64,000 nucleotides of DNA from JACIWB01 sp038818725 (lineage in GTDB: Archaea; Thermoplasmatota; E2; UBA202; JdFR-43), in the NCBI GenBank assembly GCA_038818725.1, contig JAWAYL010000001.1, positions 8,445 to 72,444 on the forward strand. Direction: 5' to 3'. The position numbers and the translations under genes were made by a program. Every line of letters begins with the position of its first letter. The stretch's first letter is position 1. Under the pieces are notes generated by a model. It did not search any database. It saw only the letters and a list, made by a program, of their open reading frames with translations, and was not told where the DNA came from. This document shows positions 15,890 to 24,814 of the stretch, piece by piece.

Positions 15890-17248
15890 ATGAATCCTTT
15901 GCTTAATCCATTATTCTCTGCAAGAATTTTAAAACATTATCTAACAGATATAAAAAGAGCTTGGAAAAGCGAGGAGGAGATTAAAAAGTATCAGGATAAA
16001 GCAATTAAAAAGGTTATAAGATATGCATATAATGTTCCACTATATTATGAAAAATATAAGAAAGCTGGGATAAAACCCGATGATATCAAAGGTATAGAGG
16101 ATTTAAAAAAGTTACCAATTATCAATAGAGAGGATATTATAAAAAGCTATCCTGACAAAATTTTGCCTAAAAATTATAAAAAAGAAAGAATTTGTGTTGG
16201 CACATCTGGTTCATCCGGCACACCAGTTATAATTTTTAAAGATATAGAATTAATAATAGTGGAAGCTATTTTTGCTCTGAGACAACTTTTTACTTATGGA
16301 GTAAATTGGAGGAAAGATAGAATAACAAACATTGGTGATTTTTCGATTCCAAAAACAAGTGATGAGGAATGCCTGAGGAAAGGATTGATGAAAACACTCT
16401 CCCCTTTCTTTTCCTTTAAAAATTATCAGAATTTATATACTGGCGAGGATTTGAAATTTTTGTTAAATAAAATAGAAGATTTTTCTCCAGAAATTATAAT
16501 AGGTTATACAAGTGTTTTGATGGGTCTAGCATATCTCAGAAAAAAATATGGAAAAGTTGAACCGAAATATATAATTTCAAGCGGAGAAGTTTTAGATAAT
16601 TATTCGAGAAAATATATTGAAGAAGCTTTTAATAGCAATGTTTTAAATCTTTATGCAACAACTGAGGGCGGCTCAATAGCTTTTGAATGCCTTGAAAAGA
16701 ATTTCCACATAAACAGCGATTTTTCCTATGTAGAGATTCTTGATGAGAATTTTGAAGATGTAGGTGAAAACGAGCTAGGAAATGTTGTAATAACCCGTCT
16801 TCATGCGGGTGCAACTCCTATCATAAGGTATATTGGATTAAATGACATTGCATCTCTTTCCCCAGATAAATGTAGCTGCGGACAAAATACTCCTCTCCTT
16901 CAATCTTTAGGCGGAAGGAAAAAAGACTCAATAATAGTGGAAGGAGCAATTATCCCGCCCGCCACCCTTCCTATGCCGATTGTGGAAATTTTTGAAAAAT
17001 ATAAAAAGGGGGTAAAAAGATATCAGTTTATTCAGGAAAGAGCTGGAAGAGTTGAGATAAGAATTGAGGCAGACGAAGAGCTTGGGGAGGAATTTCTTGA
17101 AGAAATAAGAAATGCTTATGAAAAATTTTTTGGAGGGAAAATTAGGGTAGAAGTGATGGAAAAAGAAGTTGAGAAGGTTGGTTATTCCTATCCTATGGTT
17201 ATATCTAGAGTGAACATAGAGCATGAAATACAGAAAAATATTAAATGA
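15890..17248 (+). CDS. PaaK/CapK-type adenylate-forming enzyme
   Basis: This 452-aa member of the phenylacetate-CoA ligase/CapK branch of the AMP-binding superfamily has the phosphate-binding loop TSGSSGTP at residues 105-112. A later ATTEGG motif (A5-type) and a GNVVITRL segment preceding the hinge are also visible. A cysteine pair (DKCSCGQ) precedes the LGGRKKDSIIVEG hinge, as in many CapK proteins. It should activate a carboxylic acid as an acyl-AMP, but the substrate is unknown. It overlaps the following radical SAM gene by 26 bases, so the two products probably act in one pathway. Confidence 0.82.
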   Translation: MNPLLNPLFSARILKHYLTDIKRAWKSEEEIKKYQDKAIKKVIRYAYNVPLYYEKYKKAGIKPDDIKGIEDLKKLPIINREDIIKSYPDKILPKNYKKERICVGTSGSSGTPVIIFKDIELIIVEAIFALRQLFTYGVNWRKDRITNIGDFSIPKTSDEECLRKGLMKTLSPFFSFKNYQNLYTGEDLKFLLNKIEDFSPEIIIGYTSVLMGLAYLRKKYGKVEPKYIISSGEVLDNYSRKYIEEAFNSNVLNLYATTEGGSIAFECLEKNFHINSDFSYVEILDENFEDVGENELGNVVITRLHAGATPIIRYIGLNDIASLSPDKCSCGQNTPLLQSLGGRKKDSIIVEGAIIPPATLPMPIVEIFEKYKKGVKRYQFIQERAGRVEIRIEADEELGEEFLEEIRNAYEKFFGGKIRVEVMEKEVEKVGYSYPMVISRVNIEHEIQKNIK

Positions 17249-18368
17249 AGAGGAGGTTGTTTTTCTTATTTATGACCTAATAGAAGTAAGGATTGATAAA
17301 AAAATTTATGAAAAATATAGAAATAAATATACAGATGAAGAAATAATTACCTCCTGTCCTTTTAAGGAAGTTTATAATGCGATAACTGGGAGAAAATTAT
17401 ATTTTATATCTGAGGAAAGTGAAATACCATTAATTGGATATACTTCTTTTGGACTTATAGATAGAGATACAAATATTATTCAAGTTCGTCCTATATCCGG
17501 ATGTAATTTAAATTGCATATTCTGCTCTGTTGATGAAGGAAAAAGTAAAACAAGATTTGTTGACTATATGGTAGATGTTGATTATCTTTTAAAAGAATTT
17601 GAGGAAATTGCAAAAATGAAAAGAAAAAAATGCAATTTTATAGAAGCCCATATAGATGGGCAAGGTGAGCCATTTTTATATCCATACATTGAAAAACTAA
17701 TTAAGGGATTAAAAGAGATTGCAGATGTTGTATCTATACAAACAAATGGAACTCTACTTGATAAGAAAAAAATAAGAAGATTAGAAGGATATTTAGATAG
17801 AATAAATCTTTCAATAAATGCAATTGATAAAAATCTTGCAGAAAAAATAGCGGGATGTAAATATGATGTTGAAAAAATAGTTAGGATAGCTGAAGAAATA
17901 GCATTAAGCAGTATAGATTTACTTATTGCTCCAGTTTGGTTGAAGAATTATAACGATAGTGAAATATTGAAAATAATAGAGTTTGGGAAAAGAATAGGAG
18001 CTGGCAAAAGATGGAAACCATTTGGAATACAAAAGTATGTTAGACATAAATTCGGCAGAAAACCCAAAGGAATAAAGGTTATTGATTTTAAAAAATTTTA
18101 TGATGAAATTGAAAAAATTGATAAAAGTCTGCACCTCTATCCAAAGGATTTTGGAATAATAAAATGCAGAGTTTTGCCAAAAAAATTTAAAGTAGGTGAA
18201 AAAGTAAGGCTTAAGTTAGAGATGGAAGGGAGAATGAAAAATGAGATGCTATCTTTTGCAAGAGAAAGAGTTATAAGTATTTTGGGTACAAATAAAAAAA
18301 TCGGTGATGTTGTTGACGCAAAAATTATAAGAAATAAACATAACATATATGTTGCAAAAGAGATTTAG
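17223..18368 (+). CDS. Radical SAM protein with C-terminal TRAM-like domain
   Basis: This 381-aa radical SAM enzyme has the [4Fe-4S]/SAM motif CNLNCIFC (C94, C98, C101) and the glycine-rich GQGEPFL region near residue 150. The last 60 residues (KVGEKVRLKLE to GDVVDAKI) look like a TRAM/OB-type nucleic-acid-binding domain, seen in some RNA-modifying radical SAM enzymes. The N-terminal 80 residues are not assigned. The start lies inside the upstream adenylating-enzyme gene, and a start further in is possible. The substrate is not evident from the sequence. Confidence 0.78.
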   Translation: MKYRKILNEEEVVFLIYDLIEVRIDKKIYEKYRNKYTDEEIITSCPFKEVYNAITGRKLYFISEESEIPLIGYTSFGLIDRDTNIIQVRPISGCNLNCIFCSVDEGKSKTRFVDYMVDVDYLLKEFEEIAKMKRKKCNFIEAHIDGQGEPFLYPYIEKLIKGLKEIADVVSIQTNGTLLDKKKIRRLEGYLDRINLSINAIDKNLAEKIAGCKYDVEKIVRIAEEIALSSIDLLIAPVWLKNYNDSEILKIIEFGKRIGAGKRWKPFGIQKYVRHKFGRKPKGIKVIDFKKFYDEIEKIDKSLHLYPKDFGIIKCRVLPKKFKVGEKVRLKLEMEGRMKNEMLSFARERVISILGTNKKIGDVVDAKIIRNKHNIYVAKEI

Positions 18369-18378
18369 TTCAAAAGAT

Positions 18379-18387
18379 TTTAAATAT
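18379..18387 (+). promoter_or_regulatory. TATA box of the csl4-rpoL-truD operon
   Basis: TTTAAATAT is centred 25 bases before the csl4 ATG at 18408. The transcript is predicted to be leaderless. Confidence 0.5.
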
Positions 18388-18407
18388 TAGAAAAGATATT
18401 TTCAAGA

Positions 18408-18986
18408 ATGATTGAGGAAGGTAGCATTGTGACGCCTGGCGATAGGGTTGCAACAACCGAAGAATTGCTTTCTGGGGAAGGTACATATGAGGAGGGAGGG
18501 GTGATAAGGGCAAGTATATTCGGAAAATTTGTTATGGATAAAGAGAGGATGAAAGCTGTTATAAAGCCTTTAACAGATGCGCCTTTGGTATTAAAAGAAG
18601 GAGATACTGTTATATGTGAAATAAAGCAGATTATGGAAAATATTGTGATTGCAAAAATTCTCCATCTTGCGGGAAATGAAAGGGAAATTGCTGGAGAAAA
18701 AGAAGGTGCGATTTTCATTTCAAATATTGATAATGAATTTGTTGAGGATGTTAAAAGCAAATTCAGAATAGGAGATATTATAAGAGCAAAAATAGTAAGA
18801 GTAGATCCAGTGATTAATTTTTCTACAAAAGATAAACATCTTGGGGTTATAAAAGCATTCTGCAGCAACTGCAGAAATATACTTATAAGAAAAAATAATA
18901 TACTTGAATGCAAAATATGCGGAAGAATAGAAATAAGAAAAATTGCAGATGATTATGGTTCGGGAAATATTGATAGGGTGATATAA
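18408..18986 (+). CDS. csl4: Exosome subunit Csl4
   Basis: This 192-aa archaeal Csl4 is the S1-domain cap subunit of the RNA exosome. The N-terminal domain begins GSIVTPGDRVATTEEL, a clear family signature. The central S1 domain (EGDTVICEIKQI to GDIIRAKIVRV) is followed by a C-terminal zinc ribbon with CSNCRN and CKICGR. It recruits DnaG in other archaea, and dnaG lies at the left edge of this window. Its stop overlaps the rpoL start by one base. Confidence 0.94.
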   Translation: MIEEGSIVTPGDRVATTEELLSGEGTYEEGGVIRASIFGKFVMDKERMKAVIKPLTDAPLVLKEGDTVICEIKQIMENIVIAKILHLAGNEREIAGEKEGAIFISNIDNEFVEDVKSKFRIGDIIRAKIVRVDPVINFSTKDKHLGVIKAFCSNCRNILIRKNNILECKICGRIEIRKIADDYGSGNIDRVI

Positions 18987-19246
18987 TGGAGATAAAAATA
19001 AAAAAGGATAGTGAAAAAGAAATAGAGTTTGAATTAATAGGAGAAAAAACAATTTTAAATCCGTTAAAGCAAAAACTATTGCAATATGAGGAAGTAGAAT
19101 ATGCGGAGTGGAGAATAGAACATCCTCTTATCTCCAATCCAGAATTTTATATTAGAGTTAGTAAAGGAAATGCTAAAAAAATTCTTAAAAAAGCGATAAA
19201 AGAAATAAAAGAAGAGATTGAAGAATTAGAAAGTTGCATAGAGTAA
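18986..19246 (+). CDS. rpoL: DNA-directed RNA polymerase subunit L
   Basis: This 86-aa Rpb11/AC19-type subunit pairs with RpoD (Rpb3) in RNA polymerase assembly. The motif LLQYEEVEYAEWRIEHPLIS with FYIRV is typical. It sits between csl4 and truD in an operon with no spacing, so expression of RNA synthesis, decay and modification genes is linked. Confidence 0.92.
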   Translation: MEIKIKKDSEKEIEFELIGEKTILNPLKQKLLQYEEVEYAEWRIEHPLISNPEFYIRVSKGNAKKILKKAIKEIKEEIEELESCIE

Positions 19247-20506
19247 ATGGAAAAGAGCATTGGCATAGAAGTTTTTTTAACAAAATCACCTGGAATAGGA
19301 GGAAAAATAAAGACTTTTCCAGAAGATTTTGTTGTTGAAGAGTTACCTGTTTATCCAAAACCAGGTGATGGAAAATTTGTGATAGCAAAAGTAAAATCAA
19401 TCAACTGGGAGGCAAATCGCCTTATAGAAGCACTCGCCTCTTCTCTTAAAATATCTTCAAATTCTATAGGTTATGCAGGTATAAAGGATAGAAGGGCAGT
19501 AACAATTCAGACTATGTCATTTCCATCAGAGATTGAAAATTTAAGAAAAGTAAATTTGAAGGATGTAAAAATAGATATACTATATAAATCAAGAGAAAGA
19601 ATTTATAGAGGAAAATTAATAGGCAATTATTTTCATATTATTGTTAGAAATATAAAAGGAGGGCGCGAAGATGTCGAAAGAATAATGGAGGAAATAATAA
19701 AAATAGGTGGTTTCCCAAACTTTTTTGGCGTGCAGCGATTTGGCATTGCCCGCCCAGTAACGCATCTGGTGGGGAAATACATAATAAAAAATGAAATGAA
19801 GAAGGCGGTTATGACATATGTAGCAAACCCAATGCAAGGAGAAGATGAGGAAAGCTATAAGGCAAGAAAATTTTTAGAAGAAACAGAAGATTTTGAAAAA
19901 AGCCTTGAGATTTATCCGAAGAAATTGGTTTTTGAAAGAAGAATAATAAAGCATTTGTCAGAAAATAAAGATGACTGGGCTGGAGCGATTTTAAAGCTAC
20001 CAAAAAATCTAATAAAAATATTTGTTCATGCATATCAATCATATCTTTTCAATAAAATTTTATCTGAAAGAATAAAAGAAGGAATTTCAATAAAAAAGGC
20101 TATTGAAGGAGATATTGTTATTCCTTTCAGTGGGGAAATACAGACATATGATGGAATAATTGTTACAAAGGAAAATATTGAGAAAATAAATAATCAGATT
20201 GAAAAGGGGAAGTGTTATCCATCTGCAATTATATTTGGATATGATGCTTTTTTTGCACAAAAGAAAATGGGAGAAATAGAAAAAAAGGTAATTGAGGAAG
20301 AAGGAATAAGCCAAGAAGATTTTAAAGTAAAACATTTGCCTTTTCTTTCAAGCAGGGGAATGAGAAGAATAATATTTGTCCCAATAAAAAATTTAAAATG
20401 GAAGGTAGAGGAAAATAATTTATTTATTGACTTTTTTCTTCCAAAGGGATGCTATGCAACATCTTTGCTAAGAGAAATAATGAAAGGTGAGATATATGAT
20501 TACTGA
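19247..20506 (+). CDS. truD: tRNA pseudouridine(13) synthase TruD
   Basis: This 419-aa protein is full length for archaeal TruD. The catalytic aspartate lies in GYAGIKDRRAVT (D81). The N-terminal segment FPEDFVVEELPVY, the NFFGVQRFG motif and the insertion domain are all visible. It isomerises uridine 13 in tRNA. It starts right after the rpoL stop. Confidence 0.94.
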   Translation: MEKSIGIEVFLTKSPGIGGKIKTFPEDFVVEELPVYPKPGDGKFVIAKVKSINWEANRLIEALASSLKISSNSIGYAGIKDRRAVTIQTMSFPSEIENLRKVNLKDVKIDILYKSRERIYRGKLIGNYFHIIVRNIKGGREDVERIMEEIIKIGGFPNFFGVQRFGIARPVTHLVGKYIIKNEMKKAVMTYVANPMQGEDEESYKARKFLEETEDFEKSLEIYPKKLVFERRIIKHLSENKDDWAGAILKLPKNLIKIFVHAYQSYLFNKILSERIKEGISIKKAIEGDIVIPFSGEIQTYDGIIVTKENIEKINNQIEKGKCYPSAIIFGYDAFFAQKKMGEIEKKVIEEEGISQEDFKVKHLPFLSSRGMRRIIFVPIKNLKWKVEENNLFIDFFLPKGCYATSLLREIMKGEIYDY

Positions 20507-21335
20507 TTTGCTATTTTTTGATAATCATATGCATCTTAGAGAAGATGGAAAATATATTGAAGAAATAAAGGAATTCAGAAAGCATGGAGGAAAATACCTA
20601 AATTATTGTCCATATACAGATATTAAAAAAATAATTGAAGGAAAAAGTTATTTATCATGCTATGAAAAAGGTTTAAAAATTGCAAAAAATGCCATGGAAA
20701 AAGTAGATGTTAAGATATTTCTTACAGTTGGTCCATATCCTGTTGATTATATAAAAATGAGAGATTTGCTTGGAAAAGAAAGAGCTATGGAATTGATGAA
20801 AAAAGGCATGGAGGAGGCTGGCAATTTTTGCAAGGAAGGAAAAGCAATAGCAATTGGTGAAATCGGAAGACCGCATTTTAAAGTAAGCGAGGAAATATTA
20901 GAAGAGAGTAATGAAATTATGAAATATGGAATAGAAATTGCAAAAGATATAGGTGTTCCAGTAGTGCTACATATGGAAGGAGCAAATCAATCAAATATGA
21001 AAGAAATATCAGAAATTGCAGAAAAGGTTGGAATTAAAAAAGATAAAGTAATAAAGCATTTTTCCCCTCCAATAGTAAGAGAAGAGGAAAATTTTGGCAT
21101 TTTTCCTTCAATAATTGCAACAGAAAAAAATATTGAAGAAGCAATAAATAAAGGAAAAAGATTTATGTTAGAAACAGATTATCTTGATGATTTAAGGAGG
21201 CCGGGGGCAGTGCTTTCTCTTAAAACTATACCATTAAAGATAAAAAATCTTTTAATTAAAGAAAAAATGAGCTATGAAGATGCTATGATTATAAATAAGG
21301 ACAATCCAGAGAAAATTTATGGAATAGAATTATAA
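20496..21335 (+). CDS. TatD-like metal-dependent hydrolase
   Basis: This protein of about 279 aa belongs to the archaeal TatD-related amidohydrolase group. Metal-binding elements are DNHMHLRED at the start, IGEIGRPHF in the middle, LHMEG, and LETDYLDD near the end. The exact substrate, perhaps DNA or a small molecule, is not known. An upstream GTG at 20487 is in frame, but GGTGA at 20485-20489 is correctly spaced for the ATG at 20496. The start lies within the end of truD. Confidence 0.82.
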   Translation: MITDLLFFDNHMHLREDGKYIEEIKEFRKHGGKYLNYCPYTDIKKIIEGKSYLSCYEKGLKIAKNAMEKVDVKIFLTVGPYPVDYIKMRDLLGKERAMELMKKGMEEAGNFCKEGKAIAIGEIGRPHFKVSEEILEESNEIMKYGIEIAKDIGVPVVLHMEGANQSNMKEISEIAEKVGIKKDKVIKHFSPPIVREEENFGIFPSIIATEKNIEEAINKGKRFMLETDYLDDLRRPGAVLSLKTIPLKIKNLLIKEKMSYEDAMIINKDNPEKIYGIEL

Positions 21336-21452
21336 TGAAAGGAAGGGAATTATCATTTCTTTTCCACATTTCTGGCAGACATAATATAATCTACCATTAA
21401 AAGAATGACCTTTCATTTCTGCTCCACATTCTGGGCATTTTTTTGCTATCAT
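21330..21452 (-). CDS. Small zinc-ribbon protein (40 aa)
   Basis: A 40-codon frame encodes a protein made almost entirely of one zinc ribbon: KCPECGAEM and VCQKCGKEM provide four cysteines in two CxxC pairs. It overlaps the end of the TatD-like gene by six bases on the opposite strand. An ATTTAAAT box (21478-21485) lies about 30 bases upstream and could also serve the divergent deaminase gene. Its role is unknown; such proteins often bind nucleic acid or a larger partner. Confidence 0.72.
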   Translation of the reverse strand: MIAKKCPECGAEMKGHSFNGRLYYVCQKCGKEMIIPFLSL

Positions 21453-21504
21453 TCTGCTAACTATATCTAATCTCAATATTTAAATTTTTTGGACAAGTTT
21501 AAAA

Positions 21505-21966
21505 ATGTATCATTGCATTTCCTTCATGGAAAGAATGTCCTATGATGAATATTTCATGGAAATTGCAAAAATTGTTTCAAAAAGATCAACATGCTTGAGG
21601 AGAAATGTAGGAGCGGTAATAGTTAAGGATAAACATATCCTATCGACTGGTTATAATGGCGCTCCAAAAGGATTCAAGCATTGTAGCGAGGTTGGTTGTT
21701 TAAGAGAAAAGCTTGGAATAAAAAGAGGAGAAAGGCATGAGCTTTGCCGAGGGTTGCATGCTGAGCAAAATGCGATAATACAAGCGGCGGTTTTTGGTGT
21801 GGCAATAAAAGATGCATCTATTTATGTAACTGATTTTCCTTGTAGCGTGTGTGCAAAAATGCTTGTGAATGCTGGAATAAAAGAATTAATATATATGAAT
21901 GATTATCCAGATGAGTTTGCAGAAAAAATACTTGAAGAAAGCAAAATAAAGGTGAGGAAGTTATGA
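21505..21966 (+). CDS. dCMP deaminase-family protein (ComEB-like)
   Basis: This 153-aa zinc-dependent deaminase has the catalytic motif HAEQNAI (His and the proton-shuttling Glu) and the PCSVCAKML zinc-binding pair. The segment TCLRRNVGAVIVKD and the GYNGAPKGFKHC loop are typical of dCMP deaminases. It should convert dCMP to dUMP for thymidylate supply, which fits with the thymidylate kinase at 35 kb. The start at 21505 suits the TATA spacing; a Met at 21526 is the alternative. Confidence 0.88.
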   Translation: MYHCISFMERMSYDEYFMEIAKIVSKRSTCLRRNVGAVIVKDKHILSTGYNGAPKGFKHCSEVGCLREKLGIKRGERHELCRGLHAEQNAIIQAAVFGVAIKDASIYVTDFPCSVCAKMLVNAGIKELIYMNDYPDEFAEKILEESKIKVRKL

Positions 21967-22736
21967 TGGAAAGGGAAAAAATGCTATCATTTATAAGAGA
22001 AATAATTGTTGCAGTAGCATTTATATGTATAATATTGATTATTTTATGGGGTTATACAGGGCAATTTCCTCATTCCCCAATGGTAGTTGTTACATCAAGC
22101 TCTATGATGCATAGCGATGCATCTTTTGGAAAAATAGGAACAATTGATCCAGGAGATTTAGTTTTAGTTAAAAAAGCAAAGGAAATAATTACAAGAGAGG
22201 AAGGTAAAAAAATTGGCTACGCTACATATCGTGACTATGGAGATGTTATAATATATTATCCAAATGGAAATAAAAAAGCAACTCCCATAATTCATCGCGC
22301 TATCTGCTGGGTGGAGAAAAATAAAGATGGAACATATACTGTGGAGGAATATGGAATATATGACAAAGAAAGCATAACAATTCCTGAACTTGAATTAAGA
22401 AATTACAAGCCACCCCATAGTGGGTATATTACAAAAGGAGACAACAACGGAAATTTAAGTGATCAGGCAACTGAATTAAGCTCGCCAGTAAAGCCAGAGT
22501 GGATTTTAGGAAAAGCTCGAGGCGAGATACCATGGTTTGGACTAATAAAATTAATAATTTTTGGTAACGAAAATGGATATCATGGAAATGATGCTGTATG
22601 GATAGGAAGAGCAGTTGCTCCAAGAGATGAATGGATATGCCTTGGCATATCTCTTTTTGTCATAATAGGAATACCAAGCATATGGGATGCATACAATTAT
22701 TATAAAAAATGGAAATCAAAGAAGCTTAGATTGTAA
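21963..22736 (+). CDS. Signal peptidase I (archaeal/ER type)
   Basis: This 257-aa Sec11-like signal peptidase has an N-terminal helix (residues 9-29). The catalytic serine lies in TSSSMMH (S47), the histidine in IIHRAI (H111) and an aspartate in TKGDNNG (D160). Histidine in place of the bacterial lysine marks the archaeal/eukaryotic type. A second helix lies near the C-terminus. It would process the many signal peptides of the surface proteins here. The end overlaps the convergent cdc6 by 21 bases. Confidence 0.9.
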   Translation: MMEREKMLSFIREIIVAVAFICIILIILWGYTGQFPHSPMVVVTSSSMMHSDASFGKIGTIDPGDLVLVKKAKEIITREEGKKIGYATYRDYGDVIIYYPNGNKKATPIIHRAICWVEKNKDGTYTVEEYGIYDKESITIPELELRNYKPPHSGYITKGDNNGNLSDQATELSSPVKPEWILGKARGEIPWFGLIKLIIFGNENGYHGNDAVWIGRAVAPRDEWICLGISLFVIIGIPSIWDAYNYYKKWKSKKLRL

Positions 22737-23933
22737 CTTTGGCTTATAATCTTTTAAATTTGGTAAATCACCGCTCTTTTCAATTGTTTCTTTTATTTTA
22801 TCAGGCGAAAACACTTCTATTTCTCTTGTTCTTCCATATCTCCCTTTAGAAATTACTCTTGCAGTTATTATTCCAAGCATATCAAGTTCAGATACTAAAT
22901 CAGCAACTCTTCTCTGAGTTAAAGCACTTATTCCAGAAATTTTGCATAAATCCTTATATATTTCATATAAATCTCCAGTTGTTAAATCCTCATAAAATTC
23001 ATTTCCTATTATTGCAGCCATAAGAACAATTTTTGACTGTACTGGCAGTGTCTTAACAATTTCATTAACCCTATCAAGTTCTATTTTATTTTCCGCAATT
23101 TTTACATGCCTTTCCGTAATTTTTTTCTCTCCTTCCCTTTCAGCGATTTCAGCGGCAACACGAAGCAAATCAAGAGCGCGCCTTGCGTCGCCATGCTCCT
23201 GGGCAGCCAAAGCGGCGCATAGCGGAATTACATTTTCTTCTAGGGTATTTTCTTTAAGAGCTGTTGTTGCTCTCTCCATCAGTATATCTGCAAGTTCATC
23301 AGCAGTATATGGAGGAAAAACAATATTTTCCTGTCCAAGAGAAGATTTTATCCTTGGATCAAGAAATTCTGTGAATTTTAAATCATTGGATATCCCAATT
23401 ATGGAAGCTTTTGCTTTTTTTAAATCATAATTTATGCGAGATAAATTGTATAAAACCTCATCATCCTTTACTTTATCTACTTCATCAAGCACTATTATCG
23501 TCACCCCTCCTGCCCTATCTATTGTTTCAACAAGTTTTGAATAAACTTCATCTGTTGGCCACCCAGTAAAAGGAATTCGCTCCTCCCATTTCTTTATAAA
23601 ATGATTTGATATATTTTGCAAAACTCTATATTGGGTATCTACAATCTCGCAATTTATATAAACAAAATTTGTTGATATTTTTAGCTCCTCTCCTTTTTTA
23701 ACCAGCTGTTTCCCCATAAATTTTGCCACAGCAGTTTTTCCAGTTCCAGTTTTTCCATAAATAAAAACATTTGATGGATTTTCTCCTCTCAAAGCAGGGG
23801 CAAGTATTTTTGCAAGCTCTTCTATCTGTTTTTCTCTGTGTGGCAAAATATCGGGAATATATGAATGAGATAAAACTTCCCTGTTCTTGAAAATGCTTTC
23901 TGAGCCGATTAAGTTATGAAACACGTCTTTCAT
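22716..23933 (-). CDS. cdc6: Replication initiator Orc1/Cdc6
   Basis: This AAA+ initiator is about 405 aa. Walker A is GKTGTGKT (residues 60-67), Walker B is IIVLDEVDK and a sensor/arginine region is DARRALDLLR. The C-terminal winged helix (ALTQRRVADLVSELDMLGII) should bind origin repeats. The frame is open to 23963, but GGGGAGAAA precedes the ATG at 23933. I did not find convincing origin-recognition repeats in the short surrounding intergenic DNA, so an origin here is not supported. Confidence 0.92.
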   Translation of the reverse strand: MKDVFHNLIGSESIFKNREVLSHSYIPDILPHREKQIEELAKILAPALRGENPSNVFIYGKTGTGKTAVAKFMGKQLVKKGEELKISTNFVYINCEIVDTQYRVLQNISNHFIKKWEERIPFTGWPTDEVYSKLVETIDRAGGVTIIVLDEVDKVKDDEVLYNLSRINYDLKKAKASIIGISNDLKFTEFLDPRIKSSLGQENIVFPPYTADELADILMERATTALKENTLEENVIPLCAALAAQEHGDARRALDLLRVAAEIAEREGEKKITERHVKIAENKIELDRVNEIVKTLPVQSKIVLMAAIIGNEFYEDLTTGDLYEIYKDLCKISGISALTQRRVADLVSELDMLGIITARVISKGRYGRTREIEVFSPDKIKETIEKSGDLPNLKDYKPKLQSKLL

Positions 23934-23964
23934 TTTCTCCCCAAAAATCAACAATAAATGCAAA

Positions 23965-24747
23965 TTAATAAATAAATTTTTTGTGACAATTGCATTTAGG
24001 ATTTATTGGCAGTTCAAAAATATCGAAAAAGTTTCTATAACCATCATAGTAAAAAACATTTTTTATGTAATTTTTCATCGAATGAGTAATTTTCAATGCT
24101 TCTTGTACTTGAAATGATGCTATTATGCTTGCTGTATTTATATCTGATGCAATTTTTGGCTCAAAATATTTTATTCCATTTCCAGTGCAACTAAATCTTT
24201 TTTTCAAAATCTCTTCATGAGTTGAATTTATATAGCATTCAAAACAGCTTGTTTCGGGAGGAAAAATCACTTGCACTTTTCCAACTTGCCCATCTATTGC
24301 TCCATCTATATAAGGAATTCTGTAATGATAGCAGAATGAATTTATATGAAGGCGCGCTTCAATATTATCAACGCATCCAATAACTAAATCATGCGATTGA
24401 ATAAATTCATCTGGCATCTCCTCTATTTTTTTATTGAAATATTTTATTTTAGCTTCCTTATCAATCTTTTTTAACCTTTTTGCAAGAACTTCTGCTTTAA
24501 ATTTCCCCTTATCCTTTTCATTGAAAAAAATGCATCTGCTCAAATTTGAAATGACTATTTTATCTGCATCAACTATATCTATATTTTTATATCCAGATAA
24601 CATTAAATTTTTGCAAACTTCATTTCCTAGCGCACCTGCTCCAACAACAAGAATTTTTTTATTCCTTACTTTTTCAATATCAAACCATTCATATAATTTA
24701 AGTCTGCTATATTTATCTTCATCAATGCTACCTACTTTTATCTCCAT
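23965..24747 (-). CDS. E1-like ubiquitin/SAMP-activating enzyme (ThiF/MoeB/UbaA family)
   Basis: This 260-aa ThiF-fold adenylating enzyme has the nucleotide-binding loop GAGALG at residues 36-41 and the arginine-containing LSRCIFFNEKDKGKFKAE. A probable catalytic cysteine is in RFSCTGNG (C187). Zinc is expected to be held by CFEC (168, 171) and CNC (252, 254). In archaea such enzymes activate ubiquitin-like SAMPs for protein conjugation or sulfur transfer. No SAMP gene is nearby. It is the upstream gene of cdc6 and probably cotranscribed with it. Confidence 0.86.
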   Translation of the reverse strand: MEIKVGSIDEDKYSRLKLYEWFDIEKVRNKKILVVGAGALGNEVCKNLMLSGYKNIDIVDADKIVISNLSRCIFFNEKDKGKFKAEVLAKRLKKIDKEAKIKYFNKKIEEMPDEFIQSHDLVIGCVDNIEARLHINSFCYHYRIPYIDGAIDGQVGKVQVIFPPETSCFECYINSTHEEILKKRFSCTGNGIKYFEPKIASDINTASIIASFQVQEALKITHSMKNYIKNVFYYDGYRNFFDIFELPINPKCNCHKKFIY

Positions 24748-24788
24748 ATAAAAAATTAATTTTCTGGAAAAAAATTTTTCGGAAGATA

Positions 24789-24797
24789 TTATAAATA
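24789..24797 (+). promoter_or_regulatory. TATA box of pyrF-pyrE
   Basis: TTATAAATA is centred 22 bases before the pyrF ATG at 24815. The 67-base gap also has to hold the promoter of the divergent E1-like gene. Confidence 0.5.
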
Positions 24798-24814
24798 TTT
24801 AATGTTTTACATTC

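Noticed and set aside
23965..24747. Assignment of the E1-like enzyme specifically as MoeB or ThiF.
   Set aside because: No molybdopterin or thiamine genes are nearby and the family motifs do not separate these roles, so only the general E1-like call is kept.
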